Origin: Rhizobiaceae bacterium
Lineage (GTDB): Bacteria > Pseudomonadota > Alphaproteobacteria > Rhizobiales > Rhizobiaceae
Direction: 5' to 3'
DNA: 7,541 nucleotides
Assembly: GCA_028865845.1 (NCBI GenBank)
Contig: JAGWJK010000180.1
Span: 1 to 7,541, forward strand
Position 1 is the first letter of the stretch, and each line of letters starts with the position of its first letter. The position numbers and the translations under genes were made by a program. Shown in pieces: positions 6,053-7,541 of the stretch. Under the pieces are notes generated by a model, which was given only the letters and a program-made list of their open reading frames with translations, was not told where the DNA came from and ran no database searches.

Positions 6053-6070
6053 GGAAGCTCGCCAGCTTCC
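6053..6070. repeat. Perfect 7-bp hairpin downstream of the TetR gene
   Basis: GGAAGCT (6053-6059) and AGCTTCC (6064-6070) pair perfectly around the 4-base loop CGCC. It lies about 110 bp after the TetR stop. No T-run follows, so it is at best a pause or rho-assisted terminator, or an mRNA end-protecting stem. A weaker stem, CCGCC (6004-6008) with GGCGG (6020-6024), lies just before it. The rest of 5946-6137 shows no supportable gene. Confidence 0.45.
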
Positions 6071-6138
6071 TCCGGTGCCGGATTTGCGCGCCGCCGCTGG
6101 CCGTGGTCTCTTAAGCAATCGTCCACAAAAGTGTGCCA

Positions 6139-6160
6139 GCATCAAACATCTTTGATTTGC
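6139..6160. promoter_or_regulatory. Palindrome and possible promoter upstream of the glycoamylase-like gene
   Basis: ATCAAA (6141-6146) and TTTGAT (6151-6156) are perfect inverted copies with a 4-base spacer, extended by outer GC pairs (6139-6140, 6159-6160) across a 2-base bulge. A possible promoter overlaps it: TTGATT (6152-6157), 18 bp, TATGTT (6176-6181). A regulator binding here would block the -35 box. Its identity is unknown and no regulator gene adjoins it in the right orientation except the TetR gene at 5313-5945. Confidence 0.35.
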
Positions 6161-6216
6161 AACTGTCCAAGCTCCTATGTTCAGCAGACAGGGGGCGCCG
6201 AGGAGATGGATAGACC

Positions 6217-7541
6217 ATGCTGCAGCAGAACAGTAACGACACCGACGAAATGCTGATCGACCGCTTGCAGCGCTCGGCCTTCGACTATTTCATGCTCTAC
6301 ACCAATCCGGAAAACGGCCTGGTCGCGGATACGTCCATCAAGACCAGCCATTGCAGTATCGCCGCCGTCGGCTTTGCGCTGTCGAGCTATCCGGTCGCTG
6401 TCGAACGCGGCTGGATCTCGCGCGAGGAAGCGGCGCAGCGCGTTCTCACTACACTCAACTTCTTCGCCGACAGCCAGCAGGGCACCGAACGCGGCGCCAC
6501 GGGCCATCGCGGTTTCTACTATCACTTCCTGTACATGGCGACCGGTAACCGCGCCTGGAACAGCGAACTCTCGACAATCGACACTGGGCTCATGCTAATC
6601 GGCGTGCTCACGGCCGCCGCCTATTTCGATGGCGAAGACGAGGTCGAGACCGATCTGCGGGCGCAGGCAAATTTCCTTTACGAACGCTGCGACTGGCATT
6701 GGGCGCTGAACAAGGGCCAGACCATCAGCATGGGTTGGAAACCGAACAGCGGCTTCCTGCGCTGGCGCTACCAGGGCTATGACGAAGCGATCTTCCTCTA
6801 TGTCCTCGCGCTCGCTTCGCCCACCCACAGCATCCCGTCGTCCAGCTACGACGCATTTGCCTCGACCTATACCTGGATGATGTTCAAGGACACGCCCTAT
6901 CTCTACGCAGGGCCGCTGTTCATCCACCTGTTCTCGCATGCCTGGATCGATTTTCGCGGCATCAAAGACCGCCACGTCGCCGACAAGGAAACCGATTATT
7001 TCCGCAATACCCAGACGGCGATCGGTGTCCAGCGCGACTACACGCGCCGCAATCCCGGTCACTTTGTCGGTTATGAAGAAGACATCTGGGGCCTCTCGGC
7101 ATGCGACGGACCGAATCCGACCGGAACCAAGCACAGCCGCCGCTACAGCCCGAAGGTCCTCGGTTATGCCGCACGCGGAGCACCGCTCGGCCCCGATGAC
7201 GGCACCATCGCCCCCTGGGGTCCGCTCTCTTGCCTACCGTTCGACCGCAAGGCAGCACTCGACGGCACCAAGGCGCTGCTCGCGAACTATCCGAACCTTC
7301 TGCTGGACGGCCGCTTCCCCGGCGGTTTCAACCCCAGCGTCAAGGGTCCAGGCCCGGAAGGCTGGGTGGACGATCGTTCCGTCGCCATCGACCAGGGCCT
7401 GCTGGTGATGATGATCGAAAACGAGCGCACCGGCATGATCTGGAACCTGATGCGCCAATCCCCCATCCTGCGCCGCGGCCTCGAACGCGCCGGCTTCACC
7501 GGCGGTTGGTTGAACGAGAAAAAGCCCGAACCGGCAATTGC
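6217..7541 (+). CDS. Stand-alone glycoamylase-like (GH144-type) glycoside hydrolase, 3' end outside window
   Basis: The frame is open for 441 codons to the window end. It matches the glycoamylase-like domain family (PF10091), to which GH144 endo-beta-1,2-glucanases and the central domain of cyclic beta-1,2-glucan synthases are related. Landmarks are RGFYYHFLYMATG (98-110), STIDTGLMLIGVLTAAAYF (119-137), GYDEAIFLYVLALASPTH (187-204), YAGPLFIHLFSHAWIDFRGI (230-249), RDYTRRNPGHFVGYEEDIWGLSACDGP (273-299), LGYAARGAPLGPDDGTIAPWGP (315-336), GIDQG-like AIDQGLLVMMIENERTG (390-406) and GLERAGFTGGWL (421-432), which is normally close to the C-terminus. The start is ATG 6217 with AGGAG at 6201-6205. 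An in-frame TAG at 6211-6213 rules out a longer N-terminus, and that N-terminus has no signal peptide, so the protein should be cytoplasmic. The likely substrate is a beta-glucan or a derived oligosaccharide; this is inference. Confidence 0.88.
   Translation, partial: MLQQNSNDTDEMLIDRLQRSAFDYFMLYTNPENGLVADTSIKTSHCSIAAVGFALSSYPVAVERGWISREEAAQRVLTTLNFFADSQQGTERGATGHRGFYYHFLYMATGNRAWNSELSTIDTGLMLIGVLTAAAYFDGEDEVETDLRAQANFLYERCDWHWALNKGQTISMGWKPNSGFLRWRYQGYDEAIFLYVLALASPTHSIPSSSYDAFASTYTWMMFKDTPYLYAGPLFIHLFSHAWIDFRGIKDRHVADKETDYFRNTQTAIGVQRDYTRRNPGHFVGYEEDIWGLSACDGPNPTGTKHSRRYSPKVLGYAARGAPLGPDDGTIAPWGPLSCLPFDRKAALDGTKALLANYPNLLLDGRFPGGFNPSVKGPGPEGWVDDRSVAIDQGLLVMMIENERTGMIWNLMRQSPILRRGLERAGFTGGWLNEKKPEPAI

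Noticed and set aside
5687..6145. Minus-strand open frame overlapping the end of the second TetR gene
   Set aside because: It lies largely antisense to the conserved WHG domain and has no ribosome site or recognisable motif.
5942..6256. Plus-strand open frame filling the gap before the glycoamylase-like gene
   Set aside because: It starts at a TTG overlapping the TetR stop, has no ribosome site, no family resemblance and an irregular composition, and ends inside the next gene.
6595..7134. Minus-strand open frame inside the glycoamylase-like gene
   Set aside because: The plus strand carries conserved hydrolase motifs throughout this interval, so this is a shadow.
1..7541. Defence system, toxin-antitoxin, prophage, transposon or CRISPR content
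   Set aside because: All supported genes belong to metabolic, transport or regulatory families; no terminal inverted repeats of an insertion sequence, no spaced identical repeats and no phage genes were seen.

Overview
The window is high-GC DNA from an alphaproteobacterium, most probably a Rhizobium-type member of the Rhizobiaceae. Three things point there: codon use strongly biased to G/C at third positions, protein sequences typical of rhizobial accessory chromosome or plasmid regions, and a ~105-bp palindromic intergenic repeat at about 897-1002 that looks like the dispersed mosaic elements of Rhizobium genomes. No rRNA, tRNA, CRISPR array, insertion sequence, phage gene or replication origin is visible. 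The assignment rests on reading alone; no database search was possible.

Layout, left to right. (1) The 3' part of an aldo/keto reductase gene (+, to 878). (2) A convergent intergenic repeat whose strong hairpin (962-1002) reads as an intrinsic terminator for the gene on the minus strand. (3) A MocR-type regulator, i.e. a GntR winged helix fused to a PLP aminotransferase fold (-, 1000-2439 or slightly longer). It is divergent from (4) an EamA/DMT-type ten-helix exporter (+, 2525-3388). (5) A DUF1348 (NTF2/SnoaL-like) protein (+, 3479-3943) behind a clear promoter overlaid by a 39-bp near-perfect palindrome, followed by (6) a TetR-family repressor (+, 4054-4605). (7) An uncharacterised six-helix membrane protein (-, 4636-5187), divergent from (8) a second TetR-family regulator with a WHG-type C-terminal domain (+, 5313-5945). 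The promoter region between them holds an 18-bp near-identical direct repeat at exactly 30-bp spacing. (9) A 271-bp gap with a tight hairpin, a small palindrome and a possible promoter, then (10) a long open frame (+, 6217 to beyond the window end) for a stand-alone glycoamylase-like / GH144-like beta-1,2-glucan-type hydrolase with no signal peptide. No gene-free stretch exceeds 300 bp.

How the genes work together. The window is a run of small self-contained 'regulator plus target' units rather than one pathway: MocR with EamA exporter, TetR with DUF1348 protein, and TetR with membrane protein. Each has its own candidate operator. The flanking aldo/keto reductase and glycoamylase-like genes appear to belong to other units. 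I see no convincing new multi-gene defence or biosynthetic system. The items most worth following are the two well-defined TetR-type operator regions with targets of unknown function, and the cytoplasmic-looking glucan hydrolase-like protein in a lineage that makes cyclic beta-1,2-glucan.
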